Source of the DNA: Flavobacteriales bacterium
GTDB taxonomy: Bacteria; Bacteroidota; Bacteroidia; Flavobacteriales_D; Sanyastnellaceae
DNA: 35,690 bases
NCBI GenBank assembly: GCA_002863125.1
Contig: PKEB01000008.1
Span: 1-35,690, forward strand
Reading direction: 5' to 3'
Under the pieces are notes generated by a model. It had not been told where the DNA came from. It was given only the letters and a program-made list of their open reading frames with translations, and did not search any database. Position numbers and translations under genes: made by a program. Shown here piece by piece: positions 14,635-22,721 of the stretch. Position 1 is the stretch's first letter. The number at the start of each line of letters is the position of its first letter.

Positions 14635-16284
14635 TTACTCAATAATCAATTTCGAATAGTGGGTGCGGAGGCCATCTGACACCGTGACGATGTACAGACC
14701 TGCATCCACGTCGGTCAAGTCAACAGGCAGCTGCTGACCAACGCTCAATGCCTCGATGCTCTGAAACACGCGCTTACCGTTCAAATCAACTACTTGAATG
14801 GTGGCTTGCGATGCATTCCAATCGCTGGTGATGGTGAACTGACCGTTGGTCGGATTCGGGAATACCGCGAACGCGCTGGCTTCCGCCTGGGCGATGTTCG
14901 TGGGGCATCCGAAGAATGCTCGGTTGGACAGCATGGACCAGCCATACAACCACGGGCAGTCGTTTGAAGGATCGAACGCGCCAGCATATGTGACGTCGTC
15001 GAACCATTCCATCGTGGGGTTGGCACCGGCAGGAACTTCGGCGTTTGGAACCAAGTTCAACAGACCAGAACCCTCTTGAACGACCCAGCTCAAGCCTGTA
15101 GCTGCCACTGAGTTGTTGTTTGCTGCGAAAGAAGCTTGGAACGCTGCAGCTGAAGTCGTCGCGGCGTCTGTTGAATCTGCTTCGCTGGCCCAACCTGAAC
15201 CCATGGTGATTTTGAACAAATCGCTCGCTGTGGCGTCAAGACCCAAGCTGGTGCAAGCGTCAAATACGTTGCCTGCGAAGGCGATTTCGTTGTTCTCAAA
15301 ACGTGCATACGCATCCTCACCAGAAGCGAGGTTCTCGATGTCGATGCCCTTGCCCCAATTGTAGAAGATGGAGTTGTGGTATTCGCCACCAGCGTTGTCA
15401 CGCAAGGTCAGTGCACGTTTGCCAGCGTCAGCACCACGGCCGATGTAGGTCGCGTTGTAAATGACAGGGTGCGCGTAAGGCATGCCGTCCTCAGGATCTG
15501 TGCCGCCGTCGTGCTCACCGCCGCGGTCGCCTTCACCTTCTTCCTGGATGGTGCACCAGAACTGGCCGTAGCCCCGCCATCCTTCGTCGTAGTCGAACGA
15601 GTCGTCGCCGCAGAACGCGGTGACCACGTGCTTGATGGACGCGGTGCCACCGAAGAATTCCACGCCGTCATCGGCATTGGAGATGACTTCGATGTAGTCA
15701 AGCGTAGTGCCTGAGCCCACACCGCCGAGCGTAAGGCCGTTGATTTCGTTGCCGGCACCGATGTCTGTGCCGCCGTGTCGAATGCTGACGTAGGTCATGG
15801 AGCCGCTGCTGTCTGCATCGTCTGATCCGCCATAACGACCGCGTGATTCAGTGTCTGGAATGCCTTCGATTTGCGTTTCACCGGGAGAGGAGTTCAAGGT
15901 GGCGTCGCCCAAGATGATGACACCGCCCCACTGGCCGCGAACGTTGTAGGGTGTAGACCCGTCCAACGCGTCCGCCTCGAACGTGAAGATGATGGGAGCA
16001 TCAGCCGTACCGTTGGCTTGAATCTGTCCACCGCGAGCCACCACCAAAGCGGAAGCATCCGCGCCTGACCCGGCCATGCCTTTAATGACCGTTCCGGCCT
16101 CAATGGTCAAGACGTCACCGTCGTTGACGAAGACAAATCCGTCAAGGACGTACACGTTGTCGCTAGTCCATGTGGTGGTTCCTGTTCCGGAGCCATCGTC
16201 AGTGATGATGACCTGAGCGTTAATGGTTGCGAGGAGGCCGAAGGTGGCAATTATCGCGAGCGCTGAGCGTAGAATGTTTTTCAT
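14635..16284 (-). CDS. Secreted beta-helix-like protein with T9SS type-A sorting domain
   Basis: Predicted secreted protein of 549 residues. The signal peptide (MKNILRSALAI...ATINAQ, residues 1-23) gives ATG 16284; nine extra codons upstream lack support. The N-terminal region (TWTSDNVYVLDGFVFVN...LTIEAGTVIKG) and the following Gly/Asp-rich strands (IRHGG, ADDGVEFFGG) look like a parallel beta-helix of a family common in Bacteroidota and often annotated only as hypothetical. The last ~80 residues are a type IX secretion sorting domain: FPNPTNGQFTI, VDLNGKRVF, DAGLYIVTV, KLIIE. Passage through the T9SS and surface attachment or release are therefore expected. It lies between a PiT-type transporter gene and a TonB receptor gene in one direction and is probably a partner of the receptor. 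The function is inferred. Confidence 0.88.
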   Translation of the reverse strand: MKNILRSALAIIATFGLLATINAQVIITDDGSGTGTTTWTSDNVYVLDGFVFVNDGDVLTIEAGTVIKGMAGSGADASALVVARGGQIQANGTADAPIIFTFEADALDGSTPYNVRGQWGGVIILGDATLNSSPGETQIEGIPDTESRGRYGGSDDADSSGSMTYVSIRHGGTDIGAGNEINGLTLGGVGSGTTLDYIEVISNADDGVEFFGGTASIKHVVTAFCGDDSFDYDEGWRGYGQFWCTIQEEGEGDRGGEHDGGTDPEDGMPYAHPVIYNATYIGRGADAGKRALTLRDNAGGEYHNSIFYNWGKGIDIENLASGEDAYARFENNEIAFAGNVFDACTSLGLDATASDLFKITMGSGWASEADSTDAATTSAAAFQASFAANNNSVAATGLSWVVQEGSGLLNLVPNAEVPAGANPTMEWFDDVTYAGAFDPSNDCPWLYGWSMLSNRAFFGCPTNIAQAEASAFAVFPNPTNGQFTITSDWNASQATIQVVDLNGKRVFQSIEALSVGQQLPVDLTDVDAGLYIVTVSDGLRTHYSKLIIE

Positions 16285-16358
16285 GTCTTTGATTTGATGT
16301 TGGTACCGCAAAATTGCCTTCTGAATTCGAGTGCAATTGAAGCAGAACTTTGCATTAA

Positions 16359-16375
16359 GGTTAAAGAAACGTTAC
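16359..16375 (-). promoter_or_regulatory. Partial Pho-box-like pair upstream of the T9SS-sorted protein gene
   Basis: On the minus strand GTAACG (16370-16375) is followed with exact 11-base spacing by TTAACC (16359-16364). These resemble two degenerate units of the array at 17457-17506. A near -7 element CAATTTTG (one mismatch to TAnnTTTG) follows at 16309-16316. With only two units, chance is possible. Confidence 0.35.
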
Positions 16376-16385
16376 GCGGTGAGCT

Positions 16386-17399
16386 TCATTCGACAGGAAC
16401 CAATTCTGGAGTGGGTACTTCAATCGGTGGCGTTTCGAGGGTGCCGTCACCGTCTTGGTCCGTGCCGTAGTGGATGGCGAGGACGATGGACACGCTGACC
16501 AAGAGTCCCACGATCAACTTCAAGAAGTCTTTGGCCACAATGGGGAAGACGGACTTGAGGTTGCCCTTTTTGGTCAGGCCCGTGTTCAATGCCAACTCAC
16601 GCCCACACAACAAGCCTACGAACACCCACGTGGTCGACATGGGAATGTTGTTCAATTCCTTAAAGTATAGGAGGAGGAACGCGTAACCGAGGTCGATGAG
16701 GGTGGCTGAGCGCACGTACTTGGTGCTTTGCTTGTCCATGACAATTTGCTGAATCGCGCCGCCCTGCTTGTAAAAAATGTAGGCGAGTCCGGCCACAAAG
16801 AAGGCAATCACGGTGACCAACTGAACCACGGTCAACTGACGCGGCAGGAACACCGCGATGTTGGCGACGTCGTGGGAGAGCCAGGTGTGCCAGAGGAACG
16901 ACGTGCTCATCCATTGGAACACGCGCCAGAATTTCTTGGAGCCTTGGCTGACGTCTTCTTTTTCGTTCACAAACCGCGAAATGATGAGCCAGAGCACGTA
17001 CGCCACGATGGCTGCAAGCCCGTAGCCCATGATGCTCTTCATGAGCATCTTTTCGAGAACGAACGTGGAGGCAAAAGCTGACAGAACGAGGAACGACGTG
17101 GAGACCGGGATGCCACGGCGCGTCAACAAAACGAGCGCCAGGGGAGCCACGGCGTGGTACCACTGGGGTTCGATGTACGGGATCTTGGTCAATCGCCCGT
17201 AGGAGATGTCTCCATTGCCGGAGTACCAGCCGTATACGATGGTGAAAATCAAAACCGTGGAAGCTGCTGCCCACAGCGTGGTCCACTTGAATTTTTCGCG
17301 GTTGGAGGCGATCCAAGTGCCAAGGGTTTGGACGCTGTCGTTCGCGATAACGGAGAAACCGGCAAGGGTGAATCCGACGATGGTAAAGAGTTCAGTCAT
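16386..17399 (-). CDS. Inorganic phosphate transporter, PiT family
   Basis: Polytopic membrane protein of 337 residues, somewhat short for the family. PiT proteins carry a repeated GANDVAN-type signature; here a first copy is visible as IANDSVQTLGTW (residues 19-30) and a second, degenerate copy as LSHDVANIAVFLPR near the middle, each followed by hydrophobic helices. A hydrophilic stretch around ISRFVNEKEDVSQGSKKF separates the halves, and the C-terminus is acidic and Pro-rich. The expected role is cation-coupled uptake of inorganic phosphate. I chose ATG 17399; a TTG three codons upstream is less likely. A five-unit 11-bp-phased array lies 57 bases upstream, matching PhoB/PhoP-type control. 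The family call is good; substrate specificity is inferred. Confidence 0.82.
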   Translation of the reverse strand: MTELFTIVGFTLAGFSVIANDSVQTLGTWIASNREKFKWTTLWAAASTVLIFTIVYGWYSGNGDISYGRLTKIPYIEPQWYHAVAPLALVLLTRRGIPVSTSFLVLSAFASTFVLEKMLMKSIMGYGLAAIVAYVLWLIISRFVNEKEDVSQGSKKFWRVFQWMSTSFLWHTWLSHDVANIAVFLPRQLTVVQLVTVIAFFVAGLAYIFYKQGGAIQQIVMDKQSTKYVRSATLIDLGYAFLLLYFKELNNIPMSTTWVFVGLLCGRELALNTGLTKKGNLKSVFPIVAKDFLKLIVGLLVSVSIVLAIHYGTDQDGDGTLETPPIEVPTPELVPVE

Positions 17400-17456
17400 G
17401 CCAAGCAATCGTGATACAAAAGTCCCTTTTGAACCATGATTTCTGAGGAACCCCCA

Positions 17457-17506
17457 TGTTATCCCTGTGTTAAATCGGTTAACACCGGGTTAACATTTGC
17501 GTAACA
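17457..17506 (-). promoter_or_regulatory. Five-unit 11-bp-phased Pho-box-like array upstream of the PiT gene
   Basis: On the plus strand the six-base units TGTTAT (17457), TGTTAA (17468), TTAACA (17479), TTAACA (17490) and GTAACA (17501) start exactly 11 bases apart with five-base spacers. Three point one way and two the other. PhoB/PhoP-type response regulators bind 11-bp-phased direct repeats (TTAACA-N5 in Bacillus, TGTCA-N6 in E. coli), so this is a strong candidate operator for the phosphate transporter gene and perhaps the whole cluster. A near -7 element GACTTTTG (17417-17424) lies between the array and the start codon. Confidence 0.7.
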
Positions 17507-17524
17507 TGCCTTCGCGGCACCAAC

Positions 17525-17555
17525 AAAAAAAGGGCGGTCTTCGGATCGCCCTTTT
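17525..17555 (-). terminator. Intrinsic terminator of secDF
   Basis: AAAAGGGCGGTC, loop TTCG, GATCGCCCTTTT forms a twelve-pair stem with one G-U pair and a UUCG-type loop. In the minus direction it is followed by a run of Ts. It begins about 20 bases after the secDF stop and separates secDF from the regulatory array of the phosphate cluster. Confidence 0.85.
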
Positions 17556-17574
17556 CAAATTCGTTGTTGAAGTG

Positions 17575-20505
17575 TTACGCCTTCAACTCCTTGCTCAAGT
17601 CCAATACACTTGGTGTCGCAATGAAGATGGAGCTGTACGTACCGACGACCACACCGACCATCAAGGCGAATACAAAGCCTTTGATGTTGTCGCCTCCGAA
17701 GAGGAAGATGGTCAACAATACCACGAACGTCGAGAGCGAGGTGTTGATGGTACGGCTCAACGTGCTGTTGAGGGCGTCGTTCATCACCTCCTTGTCGTCG
17801 CGCTTTGAACCGTACAGGCCGACGTACTCACGGATGCGGTCAAACACAACCACCGTATCGTTGATGGAGTAACCGATGACCGTCAGGATTGCTGCGATGA
17901 ACGCCTGGTCGATTTCCATGGTAAACGGCAGGATGCCGGAAAAGATGCTGAAGCAGCTCAACACAATCACCACGTCGTGCACCATCGCGATCAACGCGCC
18001 GAGGCCGTACTGCCACTTGCGGAATCGGAAGAAGATGTACAAGAAGATGATGATCAAGGAGAAGATCGTCGCGTTCTGTGCGCCGTTGCGGAAGTCATCC
18101 GAAATGGTGCTGTCCACCTTGTTGTATTGGTCGATGGTGTAATCCACGCCTGCAACTGCCAGCCCCTCCTCGAGTGCCGCCTGGATCATCTCGTCCTGGT
18201 TGGCATCTGGGTTGTCGATCATGTAGTTGGTCATGATGCGGAGTTTCGCATCGCTGTCCTTGGTCTGTACAATGGGGTTGCCCACCTTGCCTTCTTCGGT
18301 GAAGGCCGTGGCCAGCGACTCACGGATTTGCTGCACGTCGACCTCCTGGTCAAACGTGATGTCAAATGTGGTACCGCCAGAGAACTCAACGCCGTACTGC
18401 AAGCCTTTCGTCATCAAGCTGCCCAATCCACCAACGACCAACAGGCCGCTCAGGATGTAGAACTTGGTGCGGTTGCCGACGAAATTGGCGTTGATCTTGG
18501 TGAACCAATTTTTCGTGAGTTCAGAAGAGAAGCTGATGGCTTTCTTGTTTTCCAATCGGCTGAAGAACACGAGGCGCGTCAGCACGATGGCCGAGAACAG
18601 CGAAGTGAAAATACCGATGATCAACGTCGTTGCGAATCCGCGGATGGCGCCGCTACCAAAGCTGTACAGAACGAACGCCGTCAACAACGTGGTGATGTTG
18701 GCGTCGATGATCGCGCTGTAGGCTTTCTGGTATCCGTCCTTCAATGCCACCATCAGGCCTTTGCCGCCGCGCATTTCTTCGCGGATGCGCTCGTAGATGA
18801 GTACGTTGGCGTCAACCGCCATACCGATGGTCAAGACAATACCTGCAATGCCCGGCAGCGTCAACGCTGCACCCAACGAGGCGAGGGCACCAATCAAGAA
18901 GAAGAGGTTGGCAATCAACGCGAGGTTGGATACCAAGCCAGCTCCCTTGTAGTAGAAAATCATGTAGAGCAGGATCACCAACAAGGCGATCACGAACGAG
19001 CTCAAACCCGATTGGATGTTCTCTTCACCCAATTGCGGTCCCACGCTCACCTCGTCCACGATGCGCGCCGGGGCGGGCAGTGAACCGGCCTTCAAGAGAC
19101 CGGCGAGGTCGTTGGCTTCGAGCATTTTCTGCTCAATGCTTTGGTCTGAACCGAAGCTGATTTGCGATCGTCCGCTGGTGATGGCTGTTTGTACGCTTGG
19201 CGCACTGAAGACCAGTCCGTCCAGCACGACGGCTACTGCACGCTGGTTGTCCGCTGCGCATTCTGTGGTCATGCGGCCCCAAATGCCAGCGCCTTCCGAA
19301 TCCATGGTCATGGAGACGACCACGTCACCGATCTCGTCGTACGAGACGCGTGCGTCGACAATGCTCTTGCCTGAAAGCTTCGCCTTGCCTTTGCGGCTGT
19401 CGTCGCGAATCGCGTACAACGCAGCGAAGTTCTGGTTGGGCTTGGCCTCCCACAACAAGCGCAAATCGTTGCGCAAGGCGAGGCGCGCCTCCGGGCGACG
19501 CAACAAGTCATTCACGCGGTTGGTATCCGCGATGGCTGCATAGCCCACAACTGCTGAGCGGCGCTGCAATTCCGGCTGCAAGTAGCGGAACAATGGAATC
19601 TTGGCAACCTTCTGCTCATCGGTCAAAACGCTGTCCGCAGGGGCGGAAGAGCCGTAGAGCTCAGGGTTGTTGGCCGTGGCGATCGCCGTGTTGGCTGCGT
19701 CGAGGCGCTGGATCACTTCGTCGTTGAAGAAGGTCTCCCAGAACTCGAGGTTGGCCGTGCTCTTCAACTGCTTGCGTGCTCGCTCGCGGTCATCGATGCC
19801 CGGCAGCTCGACCAAGATACGCCCGCCGCTGACCTTTTGAACGTTCGGCTGTGCCACGCCCAACTGGTCGATACGCTTGCGGATGATGCTTTCGGTGTTG
19901 TCAATCGCCGTGGTGCTCTCGTTGCTGAGAATGGCGAAGATTTCGTCTTCCGTGGATTGCGCAGGGAACAGGTCCTTGCTTTCCATGTTGTGGAAGATGC
20001 GCCACAGTTCAACTGGATTATCTGATGCGCCGTTCAACTCCTTCCAAGCGGATTCAAACAGCTCGACGTAGGTCAAACCTTGGGTTGAACGCTGGGCGTC
20101 CTTCGCTTGTGCGATGGCCTGGCGGAAGGTTTCGTTGCTGGAGTAATCGCTCAACGCGATGATGAGGTCCGGGATGCTCACCTCCAACGTGACCGACATG
20201 CCACCTTGCAAGTCCAAGCCCAGGTTCAATTCCTGTTCAATGACCTCGCGGTAGGTGTGGCCCAACATTGGGTAGATTTCCGCGTTGGCGCTGTCGCGCA
20301 AGAACTCACGCGCGGCCTGTGCCTGCGTGGTTTCCCAATCGTCTTCAGTGATTTCTCCGGTGCTTTCGAGCGAGTCCGCTACGAAGGCTCCATAGTTGGC
20401 TGCTTCCTCCTCGTAATTGTTCGCCACCCAGTTGAAACTGAGGGTGTAAAGTGTCGCGAGCGACAACAGAACGGTGAAGAGCAGAACTGCATTCTTGTTT
20501 TGCAT
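17575..20505 (-). CDS. secDF: Protein translocase subunit SecDF (fused SecD and SecF)
   Basis: Inner-membrane Sec accessory protein of 976 residues that uses the proton gradient to pull proteins across the membrane. SecD and SecF are fused in one chain, as is usual in Bacteroidota. The SecD half has the first helix (residues 6-26), the conserved LGLDLQGGMSV after a periplasmic insert, the large P1 domain with LVELPGIDDRERA, and the membrane block with AGIVLTIGMAVDANVLIYERIREE. The SecF half begins near GNRTKFYILSG, has GVEFSGGTTFDI and ends with IGYSINDTVVVFDRIRE. Its own -7 element lies at 20531-20538 and a strong terminator follows. The neighbouring DUF4159 gene is divergent. The identification is very secure. 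Confidence 0.98.
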   Translation of the reverse strand: MQNKNAVLLFTVLLSLATLYTLSFNWVANNYEEEAANYGAFVADSLESTGEITEDDWETTQAQAAREFLRDSANAEIYPMLGHTYREVIEQELNLGLDLQGGMSVTLEVSIPDLIIALSDYSSNETFRQAIAQAKDAQRSTQGLTYVELFESAWKELNGASDNPVELWRIFHNMESKDLFPAQSTEDEIFAILSNESTTAIDNTESIIRKRIDQLGVAQPNVQKVSGGRILVELPGIDDRERARKQLKSTANLEFWETFFNDEVIQRLDAANTAIATANNPELYGSSAPADSVLTDEQKVAKIPLFRYLQPELQRRSAVVGYAAIADTNRVNDLLRRPEARLALRNDLRLLWEAKPNQNFAALYAIRDDSRKGKAKLSGKSIVDARVSYDEIGDVVVSMTMDSEGAGIWGRMTTECAADNQRAVAVVLDGLVFSAPSVQTAITSGRSQISFGSDQSIEQKMLEANDLAGLLKAGSLPAPARIVDEVSVGPQLGEENIQSGLSSFVIALLVILLYMIFYYKGAGLVSNLALIANLFFLIGALASLGAALTLPGIAGIVLTIGMAVDANVLIYERIREEMRGGKGLMVALKDGYQKAYSAIIDANITTLLTAFVLYSFGSGAIRGFATTLIIGIFTSLFSAIVLTRLVFFSRLENKKAISFSSELTKNWFTKINANFVGNRTKFYILSGLLVVGGLGSLMTKGLQYGVEFSGGTTFDITFDQEVDVQQIRESLATAFTEEGKVGNPIVQTKDSDAKLRIMTNYMIDNPDANQDEMIQAALEEGLAVAGVDYTIDQYNKVDSTISDDFRNGAQNATIFSLIIIFLYIFFRFRKWQYGLGALIAMVHDVVIVLSCFSIFSGILPFTMEIDQAFIAAILTVIGYSINDTVVVFDRIREYVGLYGSKRDDKEVMNDALNSTLSRTINTSLSTFVVLLTIFLFGGDNIKGFVFALMVGVVVGTYSSIFIATPSVLDLSKELKA

Positions 20506-20530
20506 GATGCAAGAGTGTTTTTCAGGGGCG

Positions 20531-20538
20531 CAAATATA
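20531..20538 (-). promoter_or_regulatory. secDF promoter -7 element (TATATTTG)
   Basis: Exact TAnnTTTG match on the minus strand, 25 bases before the secDF ATG. No clear TTTG -33 element is seen. It lies back to back with the DUF4159 promoter. Confidence 0.6.
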
Positions 20539-20580
20539 ACTTAAAACCCTTTACGGTCGTGGGTTAGCAAGGGTACGAAC

Positions 20581-20588
20581 TACCTTTG
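20581..20588 (+). promoter_or_regulatory. Start-adjacent -7 element (TACCTTTG) of the DUF4159 gene
   Basis: Exact TAnnTTTG match ending four bases before the ATG at 20593, so the mRNA should begin at or next to the start codon. No clear -33 element is visible. Confidence 0.6.
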
Positions 20589-20592
20589 TTCT

Positions 20593-21288
20593 ATGTTTCG
20601 TTTTCGGCAGGTTTTTATAAAAGCGGCGGTGTTCGGATTTTTTTTAGCGACTGAGGCCCAAGAGGTTGCCGCTCAAAATGGCTTTTACCAATTGGCGGTG
20701 CTGAAATACCGAGGCGGGGGCGATTGGTACGCCAATCCTACGGCAGTGCCCAATTTGCGGGCGTTTTGCAACGATGAGTTGGCCATGGGATTGGGCGAAG
20801 AAGTGGCCACTGTCGAGGTGGGCTCGCCCAATCTGTTTGATTACCCGTGGATTCACATGACCGGCCATGGCAATGTGGTCTTCTCGGCCTCTGAAGCGCA
20901 AAACCTGAGAAGCTACTTGGAGGCCGGCGGTTTCCTGCACATTTCCGACAACTACGGCATGGATCCGTACGTGCGCCGAGAAATGGCGAAGGTCCTTCCC
21001 GATGCAGATTGGTTGGAAGTGCCGTGGTCGCATCCTGTTTTTCATGCCGCTTATGACTTGAATCAAGGCTTGCCCAAGGTCCACGAGCACGACGACCTCC
21101 CACCCCAGGGGTTGGGGCTGTTCCACAAAGGCCGACTCGCGGTGTTTTACGATTACGAATCCGATCTGGGTGATGGATGGGAAGATTACCAGGTGCACCG
21201 CGACCCGGAGGAAATTCGGCAGTGGGCCTTGCAGATGGGGGCCAACCTCGTGACCCACGCTTTCCGTGGCGCGGTCGGCCTCAATTGA
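20593..21288 (+). CDS. DUF4159 domain-containing exported protein
   Basis: A 231-residue protein with an N-terminal signal peptide (MFRFRQVFIKAAVFGFFLATEA..., ending near AAQ) and a DUF4159 domain over the rest. Typical features are the opening FYQLAVLKYRGGGDWYANP, the central GHGNVVFS and LRSYLEAGGFLHISDNYG, and the late HPVFHAAYDL and FHKGRLAVFYDYESDLGDGW segments. The fold resembles a glutamine-amidotransferase-like/flavodoxin-like domain found next to gliding- and envelope-associated genes in several phyla, but no enzymatic activity is established that I know of. It is divergent from secDF and convergent with the M61 peptidase gene. The family call is good; the function is unknown. Confidence 0.88.
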   Translation: MFRFRQVFIKAAVFGFFLATEAQEVAAQNGFYQLAVLKYRGGGDWYANPTAVPNLRAFCNDELAMGLGEEVATVEVGSPNLFDYPWIHMTGHGNVVFSASEAQNLRSYLEAGGFLHISDNYGMDPYVRREMAKVLPDADWLEVPWSHPVFHAAYDLNQGLPKVHEHDDLPPQGLGLFHKGRLAVFYDYESDLGDGWEDYQVHRDPEEIRQWALQMGANLVTHAFRGAVGLN

Positions 21289-21293
21289 GGGAT

Positions 21294-22721
21294 TTAGCTG
21301 GCGACGAGGGACGTGCGCCAGATGCCGTCTCGCTGCTCCTTGCTGAGTTTTAACCCTTGCCATTCCATGGCAGCCACGAGTGCGTCCCAGCTGTCGGATG
21401 TACCGTCCGCAAAGTCGCGTCGCAGGTCGTCCAGGGCATCCGGCGCCCCGGCGACTTCGTTCAGCACCGACCAATAATCCGTTTCGGTCAAGCCAATGCG
21501 TGGCTCGCCAAACTGCTCCCAAAGCAACCGCATGGCGGTCTGCAAGGAGGCCGCGCTACCTGTCAACTGCATGATGCGCACATCGCACAAAAAGGCCAGT
21601 ACGGCGCCTTCGACGTAGATGGAGCCTTTGCGCCCGGGCACCCCGGCCACGTATCCGTCCAACCAGGTGTCGTAGCTCGAATCGGCCACGCTAATGTTCA
21701 ACCGTCCGGGGTTGTTGACGTGGCGATCGAGAAGGCGCTCGGTCAACCGGCACCAGCCGTCGAGGTCAACCACGCCGCTTTCGAACAGGAAGAGGTCCCC
21801 CATGTAGGTGGTGACGCCCTCCGCAACGTACCCCATGCGGCTGGGACAGGCCTTCGAAAAGTCATACGGCGTCCATTCCGCTGGGCGGATGCGCTTGACG
21901 TTCCACGCGTGGTACAATTCGTGGGAGGCGATGCCGATCAATTCCATGTGGCCTTCTTCTGTGCGGCATTTTGCCGACGGCCCTTGGGCGATGACTGTCG
22001 TGTCTTCGTGTTCTACGCCGTGACGCACCTCGCGTTCAGGCAGCACGTACAGAAAATGGTAATGCTGCGCAGGAAACCCTCCGAAGTGGGCAATCTGCGC
22101 ATCGGTAAAGTCTTGGTGCTCCTGCACGAACCGCTGCTCGTCCGGCGTGGTCTCCCCGTACACCCAGATGTGAAAGGGAATGCCGTTTGAGGTGTAGGTG
22201 CGGTGCCACAGGTTGGGCCCTGCGAGGATCGGACTATCCATGGCATGCTGGACGTCGCGCGCGTGCAGTTGTCCGTTCTCAGAAGGCAAGCCCGTCGCCA
22301 CCGCCCACTCGGCGGGTACATCTGCGAGGGCGATGCTGTACCCCCAATCTTGGTGGTCCGGGTGGTACAAAAAACAATTTACCGGGTTGATGTACAGCAC
22401 GTCGTCGGCAACTCCAGTGGAACCGGCATTGAAGGTGTCGGCGTGAAACACCCAGCGCACGGCCTCGGTCTCAGAGGGAACGTGCCAGGTGTGGAGGGAG
22501 GTTTTGCTCAGGGCGTTCCATGTGCCATCGGCGGCTTGCCCCTCCATGGCGTACACGTACTGCGCAAACTGGCCCAGTTCGTATCGCCCTGGACGCCAAG
22601 TCGGCAGCTGCACGTCAAACGCTTCGCGCGTGGGGAAGACCGCCGTCAATTCAATGCGCGGTGCACCGTCCAGCAACCGCCGGATGCTCAGGGCGATGGT
22701 CTGCGGTTCAGTCTGCGCCAT
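21294..22721 (-). CDS. M61-family (glycyl aminopeptidase-like) metallopeptidase
   Basis: A 475-residue zinc peptidase. The N-terminal beta domain (LPTWRPGRYELGQFAQYVY, typical of the M61 N-terminal domain) precedes the catalytic site His267-Glu268-Leu-Tyr-His271 followed by AWNVKRIRP, and the downstream acidic ligand lies in YVAEGVTTYMGDL. Most M61 proteins continue into a PDZ domain; this one ends soon after the catalytic domain, so the PDZ is absent or very reduced. No signal peptide is seen, so a cytoplasmic location is likely. The ATG at 22721 overlaps the last base of the PafA stop (TGATG), indicating coupled translation. The long upstream open frame is a shadow. The family is secure; the substrates are unknown. 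Confidence 0.93.
   Translation of the reverse strand: MAQTEPQTIALSIRRLLDGAPRIELTAVFPTREAFDVQLPTWRPGRYELGQFAQYVYAMEGQAADGTWNALSKTSLHTWHVPSETEAVRWVFHADTFNAGSTGVADDVLYINPVNCFLYHPDHQDWGYSIALADVPAEWAVATGLPSENGQLHARDVQHAMDSPILAGPNLWHRTYTSNGIPFHIWVYGETTPDEQRFVQEHQDFTDAQIAHFGGFPAQHYHFLYVLPEREVRHGVEHEDTTVIAQGPSAKCRTEEGHMELIGIASHELYHAWNVKRIRPAEWTPYDFSKACPSRMGYVAEGVTTYMGDLFLFESGVVDLDGWCRLTERLLDRHVNNPGRLNISVADSSYDTWLDGYVAGVPGRKGSIYVEGAVLAFLCDVRIMQLTGSAASLQTAMRLLWEQFGEPRIGLTETDYWSVLNEVAGAPDALDDLRRDFADGTSDSWDALVAAMEWQGLKLSKEQRDGIWRTSLVAS

Noticed and set aside
17457-17506. The phased array as a CRISPR or simple tandem repeat
   Set aside because: The units are only six bases, spacers five bases, and orientation changes after two units; this fits a regulator-binding array instead.
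17977-19083. 368-codon plus-strand frame inside secDF
   Set aside because: Antisense to conserved SecDF codons, without motifs or a start signal.
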